From an uncultured Eubacteriales bacterium (GTDB lineage Bacteria; Bacillota; Clostridia; Oscillospirales; Acutalibacteraceae): a stretch of DNA of 39,441 nucleotides. A model generated the notes under the pieces. The model was given only the letters and a program-made list of their open reading frames with translations. It did no database searches and was not told the DNA's origin. Shown here piece after piece: positions 1 through 8,564 of the stretch. Made by a program: the position numbers and the translations under genes. Numbering within the stretch: the first letter of the stretch is position 1; every line of letters starts with the position of its first letter. The stretch covers positions 1 through 39,441 of the forward strand of contig CATZCM010000013.1 in assembly GCA_958417225.1 (NCBI GenBank). The letters are read 5' to 3'.

Positions 1-169
1 GCATACTCATGTTCATCGTTTTTCCAAATCTACGTGGTCTTGTGATTAAAGTAACTGAATCTCCCTCTTCCCACCATTCTTTAATGAATGATGTTTTATC
101 CACATAAAAATAGTTATTTTTACGCAATTGCTCAAAATTCTGTTCCCCTATAGATATTGTCGGATGCAT
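1..169 (-). CDS. AAA-ATPase-like protein, N-terminal fragment
   Basis: This is the first 56 or so codons of a minus-strand gene cut off by the window edge. The translation begins MHPTISIGEQNFEQL, continues with YVDKTSFIKEWW, and contains TRPRRFGKTMNMS, a P-loop-like motif. This pattern is typical of the AAA-ATPase-like family (PF09820), usually followed by a PD-(D/E)XK nuclease-like domain (DUF1703) that would lie outside the window. These proteins are abundant, often multicopy, in Clostridia and Bacteroidetes and their role is unclear. An AAAGGTGG ribosome-binding site sits about 10 bases upstream of the ATG. The family call rests on the N-terminal motifs alone. Confidence 0.75.
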   Translation of the reverse strand, partial: MHPTISIGEQNFEQLRKNNYFYVDKTSFIKEWWEEGDSVTLITRPRRFGKTMNMSM

Positions 170-294
170 ATTCTATTCCACCTTTCAGCAACTTTATTTT
201 ATTATAGCACAAACCGCACATATTTAGCAAATAAAAGCTAATTTAAATCTCCCACATCTTTAAAAAAACAACATCAATAAAAAGTTACGACAAA

Positions 295-341
295 CCCCAC
301 ACATAAGCAATTAATAACTTAAGTGTGAGGTTATATTTTTT
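295..341. terminator. Hairpin terminator downstream of rluB
   Basis: A stem of about 13 bp (295-307 with 318-330, two imperfect pairs) is followed on the plus strand by a T-rich run at 331-341. It lies directly after the rluB stop codon and before the divergent-side gene at the window edge. On the minus strand the bases after the stem are only moderately T-rich, so it probably acts in both directions with unequal strength. Confidence 0.6.
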
Positions 342-1075
342 CACAAAGTACTGCGAACATTAATTAATGAGTTTTTTTCTTCTTTTGTAAGTTCTCTCCA
401 CTTACCAATTTGAAGCATACCAAGTTTCAAATTTCCTATTCTAGTTCTTTTTAGCCTAATTACCTCAAGGCCAACGGTTTCACACATTTTTCTTATTTCG
501 CGATTTTTCCCTTGATCCAGTACAAATTCCAACACCGTTCTATCAGTGGCTTCCTTTATAACATCAACACTCAAAGGCACACACATAACACCTTCAATCA
601 CCATCCCCAACGATAGTGCCACCAATTGTTTTTCTTTAACTGTTGGTTTCACCGTAACCCTATATGTTTTTCTTACTTTATACCCGGGATGCATAATTTT
701 ATTTGCAAAGTCTCCGTCATTTGTAAACAACAACAATCCCTCAGAATCTTTATCAAGTCTACCAATTGGGTACACCCTACATGGAACATGAGTAATTAAG
801 TCCGCAACACATTTTCTGCCTCTTTCGTCCTTCATCGTTGTGACAAAACCCCTAGGTTTATTCAGCATAATATAATATTTTTCCTTTATCGGACTAAATT
901 CCTGACCATCAATAGTAATCTTCACATTCGAATAAGGATCTACCTTATCTCCAAGCTTTGCTGTGTGTCCATTCACCTTTACTTTTTTACATTCAATCAA
1001 TCTTTCTGCTGCTCTTCGTGAAAATGCTCCATACTCAGATATATACTTTTGTAATCTTACTTCATTTACTCCCAT
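341..1075 (-). CDS. rluB: 23S/16S rRNA pseudouridine synthase, RluB/RsuA family
   Basis: Isomerises uridine to pseudouridine in ribosomal RNA. The 244-residue protein starts with an S4 RNA-binding domain (LQKYISEYGAFSRRAAERLI, about residues 8-60), followed by the catalytic domain with YIMLNKPRGFVTT and the signature GRLDKDSEGLLLFTNDG, which carries the catalytic Asp. The later motif GKNREIRKMCE is also typical. The length is normal for the family. The start codon is 2 bases after the stop of the upstream lipoprotein gene, with a GGGAG ribosome-binding site inside that gene's end, so the two are probably co-transcribed and perhaps translationally coupled. RluB is preferred over RluE/RsuA from Firmicute context; the exact target uridine cannot be read from sequence. 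Confidence 0.9.
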   Translation of the reverse strand: MGVNEVRLQKYISEYGAFSRRAAERLIECKKVKVNGHTAKLGDKVDPYSNVKITIDGQEFSPIKEKYYIMLNKPRGFVTTMKDERGRKCVADLITHVPCRVYPIGRLDKDSEGLLLFTNDGDFANKIMHPGYKVRKTYRVTVKPTVKEKQLVALSLGMVIEGVMCVPLSVDVIKEATDRTVLEFVLDQGKNREIRKMCETVGLEVIRLKRTRIGNLKLGMLQIGKWRELTKEEKNSLINVRSTL

Positions 1076-1077
1076 AA

Positions 1078-2181
1078 TTAAAATTCTCCCACATCACTCA
1101 GCATTAAATCTGAGAAATCCAAATTAATTCCTTTAGAAATCGCATTTTTTTGGATTCTGTCTCTTTCTGTTACAAATTTCTCATACTTTTCAAAAAACTT
1201 CATTTTCTCTAAAGCTCGTCCAGAAAGTTTACTATAATTTTCCCCCACAAAAATAGAAAAACTTTCTGCAAAATCTTCTCGACACGAACTTGATGCATAT
1301 ACAGTCACAAAGTCATTTTTGTGTCTAGCGTAAAAAAGAGCTCCTTCTTCATCAGCACGATGGTCGTCAGCGTAATCCTTCCAAAACATATTATAAAACT
1401 CTTTTAGATAAGCCTGTTCCTTAAAAGCATCCTCTGAGAAATCCCAGCTCTGTGCACTAGCAGAATTCACTACTTGATCTTCTGACAATGAAATCATGTG
1501 GCCATACTCATGACACCACACTCTCAAATCGGAAGGTAAAGCTAAATTCACTCCTATCGTAGAGCTATCAACATCAATAAACGCACCAACAGCAACTCCA
1601 TTTTCATCTGGCATTTCATCAAATCCATAAAGCATAGTACACTTAGTCCCCAATACATCCTCTGGAAAAACAGCTGTAATTAGATCCCATTCATTATTAA
1701 CTTTTTCTTTATATTTATCACTAACATCTTGTATCCCCACAAGATTCATGTTTTCTATCATAAGCTTAAGAACTAAATTGAAACTTGCACCTTGACCATT
1801 ATCATCCAACTCATATGCATATCTTCCTTTTTTAATAATTACTTTATTTTTATCATAATCCGCATCCGGAAAATACTTAAGTGTATATTCATTCAAAACA
1901 GCTGAAAGCTCTTTGATTTTCGAGTCAAGGCTCATTTTTTCATCGTCTGTTAAAGACTCCTTCAACTTAAGGTCCTCATATTCTTTCACTATACCGTAAA
2001 CCTTATTTTTTTCATCTGTTGTTACCACTCCATCGAGTTCGCCAAGCATAGTAGACGTAAGTGAATTCATCTTTTCTGGTTCATTCTCACGTACAACATT
2101 ATTTTTTGAAGAACATGCTGATAAAATCAACATCATTACCATCAAAATTGCAAACAAATACCTATTTCTAAAATTTATCAT
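1078..2181 (-). CDS. Lipoprotein with HEYGH zinc-peptidase motif
   Basis: A predicted secreted lipoprotein of 367 residues. The N-terminus has a charged start, a hydrophobic segment and the lipobox LSAC at about residue 20, followed by Ser-rich linker, so it should be anchored on the outer face of the membrane. The middle carries WCHEYGHMIS, an HExxH zinc-binding motif, and about 80 residues later CREDFAESFSIFVGE, where a Glu could serve as the third ligand as in gluzincin-type peptidases. A metallopeptidase role is inferred; substrate unknown. It has a strong GAGGAGG ribosome-binding site. It lies immediately before rluB, but this pairing does not suggest a function. Confidence 0.7.
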   Translation of the reverse strand: MINFRNRYLFAILMVMMLILSACSSKNNVVRENEPEKMNSLTSTMLGELDGVVTTDEKNKVYGIVKEYEDLKLKESLTDDEKMSLDSKIKELSAVLNEYTLKYFPDADYDKNKVIIKKGRYAYELDDNGQGASFNLVLKLMIENMNLVGIQDVSDKYKEKVNNEWDLITAVFPEDVLGTKCTMLYGFDEMPDENGVAVGAFIDVDSSTIGVNLALPSDLRVWCHEYGHMISLSEDQVVNSASAQSWDFSEDAFKEQAYLKEFYNMFWKDYADDHRADEEGALFYARHKNDFVTVYASSSCREDFAESFSIFVGENYSKLSGRALEKMKFFEKYEKFVTERDRIQKNAISKGINLDFSDLMLSDVGEF

Positions 2182-2337
2182 TTATATAAACCTCCTCAAA
2201 ATTTACAAAAATTACAAATACTATTTCTACAAAAAAAACACACACTACAGATAGACATTTGATACAATGTCTTAGAAATTCAGATACAACAGTCATATTA
2301 AAACAAAATAATACGTCTGCTGTTTTGATTTGTCTGG

Positions 2338-2379
2338 TTACCGATGTGCTACGTATCAAGCATATCGGTAATTTTTTTT
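2338..2379 (+). terminator. Strong hairpin with T8 tail on the plus strand
   Basis: TTACCGAT (2338-2345) pairs with ATCGGTAA (2364-2371), with further pairing inward, and is followed by eight T on the plus strand. No plus-strand gene precedes it. For the minus-strand prmC gene ending at 2384 it would act as a 3' stem preceded by an A run but without a U tail. It may be a terminator of antisense transcription, a 3'-end stabilising stem or an operator; only the structure is certain. Confidence 0.5.
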
Positions 2380-2383
2380 ACAA

Positions 2384-3250
2384 TCACAAAAAAACTCCTA
2401 TTACTCTATCTATATAATTCACATCCTTCGTAACAGAAATTTGCTCATATCCTTTCTCCAAAAAAATATCTGACACATCCAATGATTGCCCTATTCCAAT
2501 TTCAAAAAAAGCTTTCCCTTTATTTTTCAAGACTTGCATCCACTTTTGGGCTATCAACCTATAGAAATCCAACCCGTCACTACCTCCACAAAGAGCAAGT
2601 TTTGGTTCATATTGAACTTCTTTTTGCAACAATTCAACTTCCGCATCTGGAATATATGGTGGATTTGATACAAGCAAATCGAAGTTACTAATCCATTCTA
2701 TCTCTGGTCCTGATCTAATATCATATTTTTTCAATTCAACATTTTTTACATTATGCTTTTCAACATTCCTCATAAAGAAAGAGCACGCCTCATCAGACAC
2801 CTCAAGTGCACAAATTTGCAAATTAGGAAACATTTTTCCAAGTGTAATTGAGACAATTCCACTCCCCGCACAAAGTTCCAACACCTTTATTGGACGTTTT
2901 TGATAAATTTCTTTCAAAAATAAAACTGCTTCATTTACTAAGACTTCCGTGTCATCTCGCGGAATTAGCACACCCTCTCCCACTTCAAACACACGTCCCA
3001 TAAACTCCCATTCTCCTAAAATATATTGCAAAGGTACCCCTTTTGCTCTCAACACCATTTTGTCTTTTATTTTTTCAAATTGCTCTTTTGTAATTTTTTT
3101 TTCAGGATACATAATCATCCTCTGACGATCTATTCCCGTACAGTGACTTATAATTTTCGCAGCATCAAAGGCAGGTGAATCAATCCCTGCCTCTTTCAAA
3201 AATTTTTTTACCATTACATACGTTGGTTGAATCAAATTATTTTCTTTCAT
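2384..3250 (-). CDS. prmC: Peptide chain release factor N5-glutamine methyltransferase
   Basis: Methylates the Gln of the GGQ motif in release factors RF1/RF2 using S-adenosylmethionine. The 288-residue protein has the N-terminal helical release-factor-binding domain, then a Rossmann methyltransferase with VLELCAGSGIVSITLG (SAM-binding loop) and the catalytic SNPPYIP motif. GEWEFMGRVF and LIPRDDTEVLV are family hallmarks. Length is normal. It begins 38 bases after the stop of the histidine kinase gene and could be the last gene of that operon. In many Firmicutes prmC lies beside prfA or rpmE; neither is visible here. Confidence 0.95.
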   Translation of the reverse strand: MKENNLIQPTYVMVKKFLKEAGIDSPAFDAAKIISHCTGIDRQRMIMYPEKKITKEQFEKIKDKMVLRAKGVPLQYILGEWEFMGRVFEVGEGVLIPRDDTEVLVNEAVLFLKEIYQKRPIKVLELCAGSGIVSITLGKMFPNLQICALEVSDEACSFFMRNVEKHNVKNVELKKYDIRSGPEIEWISNFDLLVSNPPYIPDAEVELLQKEVQYEPKLALCGGSDGLDFYRLIAQKWMQVLKNKGKAFFEIGIGQSLDVSDIFLEKGYEQISVTKDVNYIDRVIGVFL

Positions 3251-3288
3251 TACTTTACCTCATAAGAAATACATTTATCCCTGCAATC

Positions 3289-4704
3289 TCACTTTGACAG
3301 TGGCAATTTCATAATAACAGTAGTCCCAACATTTTCAGTACTTTCAATAGTAAGATCGCCCCCATGCATTTCTATTATTTCAGTTGCAACTGCAAGCCCA
3401 ATACCTGAACCACGCCTTGTTTGATTTGCCTTATAAAATTTATTTTTTACATACGGCAAATGTTCCGCTGGTATCCCACAACCATCATCGTTTACCGAAA
3501 CAAATAACCAACCATTTTTTTCGCACACACTTACATGAATCTTTCCACCTTTGTTTGTGTACTTCACGGCATTATCTATTACATTTAAGAAAACCTGCTT
3601 TAATCTATTACGGTCACCCTCTATCGTATAAATCGGCATATCATTTTTAAATGAATAAATAATCTCTTTACCCTCATTGTGAGCCTTGTCCTGCATCATA
3701 TACACAACTTCAGAAAGCTCTAAAATTGGATCAACATCTTCTATTTTGAGCACCATCCGCCCACCTTGCAACCTAGAAAAATCCAACAATTCCTCTACCA
3801 TTTCGTACAAACGCTCAGATTCCTTTATAATTATATGAATTCCGCGATTGAGAATCTCATCTTTCACATCTAGGCTAACATTCATAGTTTCAGCCCAACC
3901 CTTTATAGCTGTGAGTGGTGTCCTAAGTTCGTGTGATACGGACGAAATGAAGTCATTTTTCAATTTTTCAGACGTTTCCAATTCATCAGACATGTAGTTA
4001 ATCGAATCGCAAAGTTCACCAATCTCATCATTTGATTTTTTTTCTAGTTTAACGCTAAAATTTCCTCTAGCAATTCTTTTAGCAGCCTCACATACTTGAC
4101 TTATAGTAGTAACTATAGATTTAATAAAGTAACTACTTGAAATCATCATACACAAAACTACAATTAATCCTATAAGTATCGCAGCAAACAAAGTTGTCCT
4201 AATAATTTTATCCACATTTCTAAGCGACACAACATATCTAACCGTACCCAAGTACACATCATTATTGTAAACCGCACGAGTAACAGCCATAACCTTTTCT
4301 CCAGAAGCTGTTCTCCCCTCCATAAAACCGTAATTATTTTTCTGTTTACGAGCTTGCATATAATCATTACAATACTTATCCCCTGGTACATCAAGCCCAA
4401 TAGATGAAACCACAAGATCGTCATTATAATCGAATACTGAAACCCACATACTTTTTGTTGAAAGGTTTTCAATTTGATTTTTAGCCGCATCTTTAAACAC
4501 ATTTATTTCTTTAAGGTTATACCTACTTAAGACATTTGCGAAAATACTTGAAGCGTTATCTATATTATTACGAACTCCAGAATAGAAAAACGCTTTTATA
4601 AAAATCCCAAATAAAATCTCTAAAATCACAAGCGAGATAAATAGTAATGACAAGCTACTTGCTAACCACTTGCTTTTTATGCTTTTAAAAGCCTTTTTTT
4701 TCAT
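3289..4704 (-). CDS. Membrane sensor histidine kinase, HAMP type
   Basis: Sensor of a two-component system, about 471 residues. There are two membrane segments (about residues 12-35 and 170-195) around an extracellular sensor of about 130 residues, then a HAMP domain, a dimerisation domain with the phospho-acceptor His in SVSHELRTPLTAIKGW, and an ATPase domain with NVIDNAVKYT, VNDDGCGIP and GSGIGLAVATE. I chose the ATG at 4704, which overlaps the TAA of the regulator gene (TAATG) and has GGGAG 5 bases upstream; an in-frame ATG at 4716 is less well placed. The overlap points to translational coupling with the response regulator. The signal sensed is unknown. Confidence 0.9.
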   Translation of the reverse strand: MKKKAFKSIKSKWLASSLSLLFISLVILEILFGIFIKAFFYSGVRNNIDNASSIFANVLSRYNLKEINVFKDAAKNQIENLSTKSMWVSVFDYNDDLVVSSIGLDVPGDKYCNDYMQARKQKNNYGFMEGRTASGEKVMAVTRAVYNNDVYLGTVRYVVSLRNVDKIIRTTLFAAILIGLIVVLCMMISSSYFIKSIVTTISQVCEAAKRIARGNFSVKLEKKSNDEIGELCDSINYMSDELETSEKLKNDFISSVSHELRTPLTAIKGWAETMNVSLDVKDEILNRGIHIIIKESERLYEMVEELLDFSRLQGGRMVLKIEDVDPILELSEVVYMMQDKAHNEGKEIIYSFKNDMPIYTIEGDRNRLKQVFLNVIDNAVKYTNKGGKIHVSVCEKNGWLFVSVNDDGCGIPAEHLPYVKNKFYKANQTRRGSGIGLAVATEIIEMHGGDLTIESTENVGTTVIMKLPLSK

Positions 4705-5408
4705 TAGCACTCCCATTTATATCCAATTCCCCAAACAGTAACTAAATGTTGTGGTCTTGAAGGCTCTTCCTCTACTTTAATCCTTATTCTACGAATATTT
4801 ACATCCACAATTTTATCCTCGCCAAAAAACGATGTTCCCCAAACTCTATTTAAAATATCAATCCTCCCCAGTGGAATGTTAGGATTTTCAAAGAAATACT
4901 GTACAATCTGAAACTCCACTTGAGTCAAATCAATTATTTCCCCATTTTTGGTGAAAGTATGTTTGCGTAAATCCAATACAAAATCACCTAGTTGTATCTT
5001 ATCCACAGTTGAATTAATCGAATGCTTAGCTGAAGACACTACTACTCTTCTATACAAAGCATCAACTCTTGCAACTAATTCTGATGGACTAAACGGTTTG
5101 GTCATGTAATCATCCGCACCAAGCATAAGTCCAGCTACTTTATCCATTTCTTGAGTTTTAGCTGTTAACATCATTATTCCCACTGTTGAATTTACCTTTC
5201 TAATTTCTTTACACACCGTAATGCCATCAATTCCCGGCATCATTACATCAAGTAAAATAACATCTATGTTTAATTTGTTTTTTTCATATTCCTCAAGTGC
5301 AGCTTCTCCGCAATCTGCTTCAATAACGTCGTATCCTGAACGTTTCAAATTAATTACAATAAACTCTCTAATCGCTGCTTCATCTTCAACTACAAGTATT
5401 TTTTTCAT
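4704..5408 (-). CDS. OmpR/PhoB-family response regulator
   Basis: Cytoplasmic transcription regulator of 234 residues, partner of the following kinase. The receiver domain has acidic residues at E8-D9, the phospho-acceptor Asp54 in LLDVMMPGIDG, the conserved Thr (MMLTAKT) and Lys (YMTKPFSP). The C-terminal winged-helix domain has TQVEFQIVQYF and DVNIRRIRIKVEEEPSRP, followed by TVWGIGYKW, all typical of the OmpR/PhoB class. It lies 13 bases after the preceding lipoprotein gene and overlaps the kinase gene by one base. Target genes cannot be deduced. Confidence 0.93.
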   Translation of the reverse strand: MKKILVVEDEAAIREFIVINLKRSGYDVIEADCGEAALEEYEKNKLNIDVILLDVMMPGIDGITVCKEIRKVNSTVGIMMLTAKTQEMDKVAGLMLGADDYMTKPFSPSELVARVDALYRRVVVSSAKHSINSTVDKIQLGDFVLDLRKHTFTKNGEIIDLTQVEFQIVQYFFENPNIPLGRIDILNRVWGTSFFGEDKIVDVNIRRIRIKVEEEPSRPQHLVTVWGIGYKWEC

Positions 5409-5421
5409 AAATCATTCTCCT

Positions 5422-6759
5422 TTATATAAATTTAAAATTTTCCTTTAATTTTTCAAATGGAAAAACATTAGTTTCCCCGAAATATTTGACTGCATAAACC
5501 TGCTTATCCTTTTCTGATTCAGCTATAAATTGATATTCATCTGAATTCTCTTTCCACTTGTCTTTAGTAAAAACTTTGATTTCCAACTTTTTTTCATCCT
5601 TTTCCTCAAATACCATCGTTCTACTCAAGGTATCTACATATATAGCTGAATTTAAACTCTCACTTATATATTCATCAGTAAGATAAATTGCATAACCCTC
5701 ATACTCATTTTTAATATAAGTTGAACTCCCAAGATTTTCAAGTTTTCTAGTTTTAATATTATACTTCTCCCAAATCATAAGCACAGCTGGAAAAAAGTTT
5801 TCTTCCTCCATTGACCATGAGGTCACCTTGCTAACTGGAATCTCAACAATTCCATCTCCATCTATATCACGAGATTTTTCAAATGAAGGTTGTATAAATA
5901 AACCTTCGTCATTGCCATCATCCGCTACGAAAGCATCCTCAATACTAGACTTTTCAGCGTTCCAGTAAACTAAATCATAAGTAATTAGCTCCTGTTTCCA
6001 ATACATAAACCCATCCAAAAATATTCCCTTATGCGTCGAATCTACCATACCTTCTTTTATTGAAAAATATTTCATGAAACTTCTCAAACGGCACTTGCTA
6101 GTTACATACAAATCATCATCTTTAAATTTAAAAACCTGAGCACTTTTAGAAATAGTTCCATTTTTTTCGGTTACCTCTGACACAAAAAATATTTCATCCT
6201 TGCCGTCCAAATCTATATCAGTAACTAAAAACTCATTATACTTCTCATTATAAATGTTTTCATTGAATTCGCATTCTTTTACATCACTTTCAACAATTTG
6301 ATATATCCTTATAAAATTATCAGAATTACTTACACTACGCCATCCAACTACTATCTCATTATTTTTAGAATCACTTATCTCCCCCCAAAAGACGCGATCC
6401 ACATCACATCCTCTTTTATTCAAAACGGACAATATATTCCAAACGCCATCCACTTTTCTAACTACAGCTATGTACGTAGATTCACCTTTTTCTTCGGTTT
6501 TAAAGCAAACCACCGCTTTATCCTCTTCACATAAAATGATCGAGGATTGATTCTCCAAAGTTTGTGCCAATGGTAAACTCAAAATTACATTAGAATCGTA
6601 TTTTTTTTCCAAAGCACTTTGTATTTCTCCATAGTCACCAGTAAGTTTAGGTATATCCATAAAAGTGCTAACATCAAGGCTAAAAGAGCAACCTGATAAA
6701 GCAATAACAATCGTAAAAAATAAAATCACAAATTTTATTTTCATGGGGAATTTTTCCAT
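5422..6759 (-). CDS. Lipoprotein with DxDxDG repeats, two-component operon
   Basis: Predicted secreted lipoprotein of about 445 residues. The signal peptide ends with the lipobox ALSGC. Two acidic motifs, DIDLDGKDEIFFV and DIDGDGIVEIPV, resemble the Ca-binding FG-GAP/VCBS-type beta-propeller repeats, and the rest is rich in beta-strand-like segments. I chose the ATG at 6759 because AAGGAA lies 9 bases upstream; an in-frame start at 6786 is less likely. As first gene of the operon with the regulator and kinase it may be a sensor accessory protein or a target of the pathway; this is inference. A -10-like TATAAT (minus, 6801-6806) lies upstream but without a convincing -35. Confidence 0.75.
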   Translation of the reverse strand: MEKFPMKIKFVILFFTIVIALSGCSFSLDVSTFMDIPKLTGDYGEIQSALEKKYDSNVILSLPLAQTLENQSSIILCEEDKAVVCFKTEEKGESTYIAVVRKVDGVWNILSVLNKRGCDVDRVFWGEISDSKNNEIVVGWRSVSNSDNFIRIYQIVESDVKECEFNENIYNEKYNEFLVTDIDLDGKDEIFFVSEVTEKNGTISKSAQVFKFKDDDLYVTSKCRLRSFMKYFSIKEGMVDSTHKGIFLDGFMYWKQELITYDLVYWNAEKSSIEDAFVADDGNDEGLFIQPSFEKSRDIDGDGIVEIPVSKVTSWSMEEENFFPAVLMIWEKYNIKTRKLENLGSSTYIKNEYEGYAIYLTDEYISESLNSAIYVDTLSRTMVFEEKDEKKLEIKVFTKDKWKENSDEYQFIAESEKDKQVYAVKYFGETNVFPFEKLKENFKFI

Positions 6760-6834
6760 AAAAAACCGTTCCTTTTTCATTTTCATCTCGATACATATAT
6801 ATTATAACATAGAAATTAAAAAAAAGATACACAA

Positions 6835-6972
6835 TCATAAAGAAAATATATTTTTGTCAATTGGTGTGATTTCACATGTAAGCCATTCACAAGCTAAATT
6901 TCCATGCACTTCATATTCTGCTAATCCACCATGATCTTTGGTAAAAATTCAAATTTTTTTCATTGCACACAT
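6835..6972 (-). pseudogene. Short coding remnant interrupted by TGA
   Basis: An ATG at 6972 overlaps the stop of the upstream gene (TAATG). It opens a frame of 45 codons that is coding-like but has a TGA at codon 8: MCAMKKI, stop, then IFTKDHGGLAEYEVHGNL, ACEWLTCEITPIDKNIFSL and a final TGA. No alternative start lies soon after the internal TGA. I do not recognise the protein. A degraded gene is most likely; a recoded TGA or a base error are alternatives. It would be the fourth member of the dnaE transcript. Confidence 0.35.
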
Positions 6973-7514
6973 TAATCTAAATTTTTAACATTTTTTAAAA
7001 AATCTTTCAATGTGCCCTCATAAATCACATTTAAGTCATCCATTTCATAAAAGTCTCTTGGCGTAATAAGCGAAAAATGTTTATCGAAACTCCTTATATT
7101 ACAATCTTGCAACATTCGACCTAAGAATTGTGAACAAGTATACCTTCTCTTCTGATGAAAAGGTATCCCAAAAATCAGAAAAGGAAGCCCCACCATAGTA
7201 TAGTGATACCTTTTACAATTAATTTTATAATGATCAATAATTTCAAGGATTTGCTTTTTTTGATCACTTGTGCACTCCATCTCCATTATCTTGCATATAG
7301 CACCTGGGAATTTAGCTAAAACATCCTCCATATTTTCACGCTCAAAACCAGAAAAAAATGGAATTTGAGGATTTCTCCTACCAAAACTATAACATTCAAG
7401 AAGCTTTGAATCCAATCCTAACACAACATGAACATACTTAAGGTGTATAAACCTTCGTATCATAGCAGCAAACAGACCTGGTGTTCCAATAAGTACTATA
7501 TATATTTTTTCCAT
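6972..7514 (-). CDS. Permuted papain-fold (YiiX/NlpC-P60-like) hydrolase
   Basis: A 180-residue protein with no signal peptide. KYVHVVLGLD near residue 28 followed by LLECYSFGRR, and YTCSQFLGRML near residue 133, give a His-then-Cys order as in permuted papain-like amidases of the YiiX/YebB type. These hydrolyse amide or thioester bonds; the substrate here is unknown. It lies 11 bases after the glycosyltransferase gene and is probably on the dnaE transcript. The family call is by motif pattern and spacing only, so treat the catalytic role as likely rather than shown. Confidence 0.6.
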   Translation of the reverse strand: MEKIYIVLIGTPGLFAAMIRRFIHLKYVHVVLGLDSKLLECYSFGRRNPQIPFFSGFERENMEDVLAKFPGAICKIMEMECTSDQKKQILEIIDHYKINCKRYHYTMVGLPFLIFGIPFHQKRRYTCSQFLGRMLQDCNIRSFDKHFSLITPRDFYEMDDLNVIYEGTLKDFLKNVKNLD

Positions 7515-7525
7515 AATTATGCCCC

Positions 7526-8548
7526 TTAGTTGAATTTATAAATTTTTTGCGCAATTCTATATCCAACCGTCAATAATTTACTATACACCTTTCCGCTAGG
7601 TTTTGTAAACCCAGCCCAGGTTCCAAAAACTACTTTTTTATATAATTTTGTGCTACTATTCAACAAATACTCCCACAAATCTCGTTTTTTATTAAATGCC
7701 TCCCGTGTCCCAATTAACGTTAGGTGTACTGATGAAATTGACATCATAATTGCGACAAACCTCACCATGTATTTTGCAAGCTTTTCATCTTTCTTAAAAA
7801 TTTTGCCAACATCATGGCTATCTATTATTAGTTTTGTCACAAGTATCTGTTGGTCAATGCGGCTTTGCAGCACTGATTCGTTCACCGATTGGTCATCGCG
7901 TCCTATAAAATAACAGTACAAATCTGTATCCACATAATAAAAATTCTCCACAAATGGAAGTGGAACATATACAAACAACCCATCCACATAAAAAGTATGC
8001 TTTGGTAGATGAACACCACTTTTTCGCACAACATCCAAAGAATAAATTACCGAATGCATTACAAGATACTGCGACGCTTTAAAAAATCTTATATCTGACC
8101 AATTAATCACACGCCCACTAGGAAATACATTTCTATAATCTATCACACATGAATTTTTATAGTGATTGTTCTTGTAAGCGTAATTACATATAATCATATC
8201 TAATTTTATATTTTTTTGAACATGATCCCTTATTACATCCAAAACCTTTCTTAATGAATCTGCATCAAGCCAATCATCTGAATCAACCACTTTATAAAAA
8301 ACGCCACTTGCATTCATAATCCCCTGATTCACACCCTCTCCATGTCCGGAGTTTTTCTGGTGAATCACTTTCACTATATTCGGAAATTTCTCTAAATACA
8401 TATCCGCTATACTTCCCGTATCATCCGTTGATCCATCATCTACTATAATAATTTCAACTTCATCACCACCTACCAGAAGTGACTCTATGCATTTTTTCAT
8501 ATATTCAGCTGAATTATAACATGGTACCGCAAACGATATTAACTTCAT
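7526..8548 (-). CDS. Family 2 glycosyltransferase
   Basis: Cytoplasmic GT-A fold sugar transferase of about 340 residues. The N-terminus reads ISFAVPCYNSAEYMKKCIES, with IIIVDDGSTDDTG for nucleotide-sugar binding and VVDSDDWLDADS as the metal-binding DxD region. No membrane anchor is evident. An ATG at 8548 has GAGG 7 bases upstream, whereas the in-frame GTG at 8554 is only 2 bases from it, so I use the ATG. It follows dnaE by about 16 bases. A role in cell-surface polysaccharide or teichoic-acid-like polymer synthesis is plausible; acceptor and donor unknown. Confidence 0.88.
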   Translation of the reverse strand: MKLISFAVPCYNSAEYMKKCIESLLVGGDEVEIIIVDDGSTDDTGSIADMYLEKFPNIVKVIHQKNSGHGEGVNQGIMNASGVFYKVVDSDDWLDADSLRKVLDVIRDHVQKNIKLDMIICNYAYKNNHYKNSCVIDYRNVFPSGRVINWSDIRFFKASQYLVMHSVIYSLDVVRKSGVHLPKHTFYVDGLFVYVPLPFVENFYYVDTDLYCYFIGRDDQSVNESVLQSRIDQQILVTKLIIDSHDVGKIFKKDEKLAKYMVRFVAIMMSISSVHLTLIGTREAFNKKRDLWEYLLNSSTKLYKKVVFGTWAGFTKPSGKVYSKLLTVGYRIAQKIYKFN

Positions 8549-8564
8549 TTTCACACCTCACATA

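Noticed and set aside
2168..2359. 63-residue minus-strand ORF upstream of the metallopeptidase lipoprotein
   Set aside because: It overlaps the lipoprotein start and its ribosome-binding site, has no ribosome-binding site of its own and runs through a hairpin.
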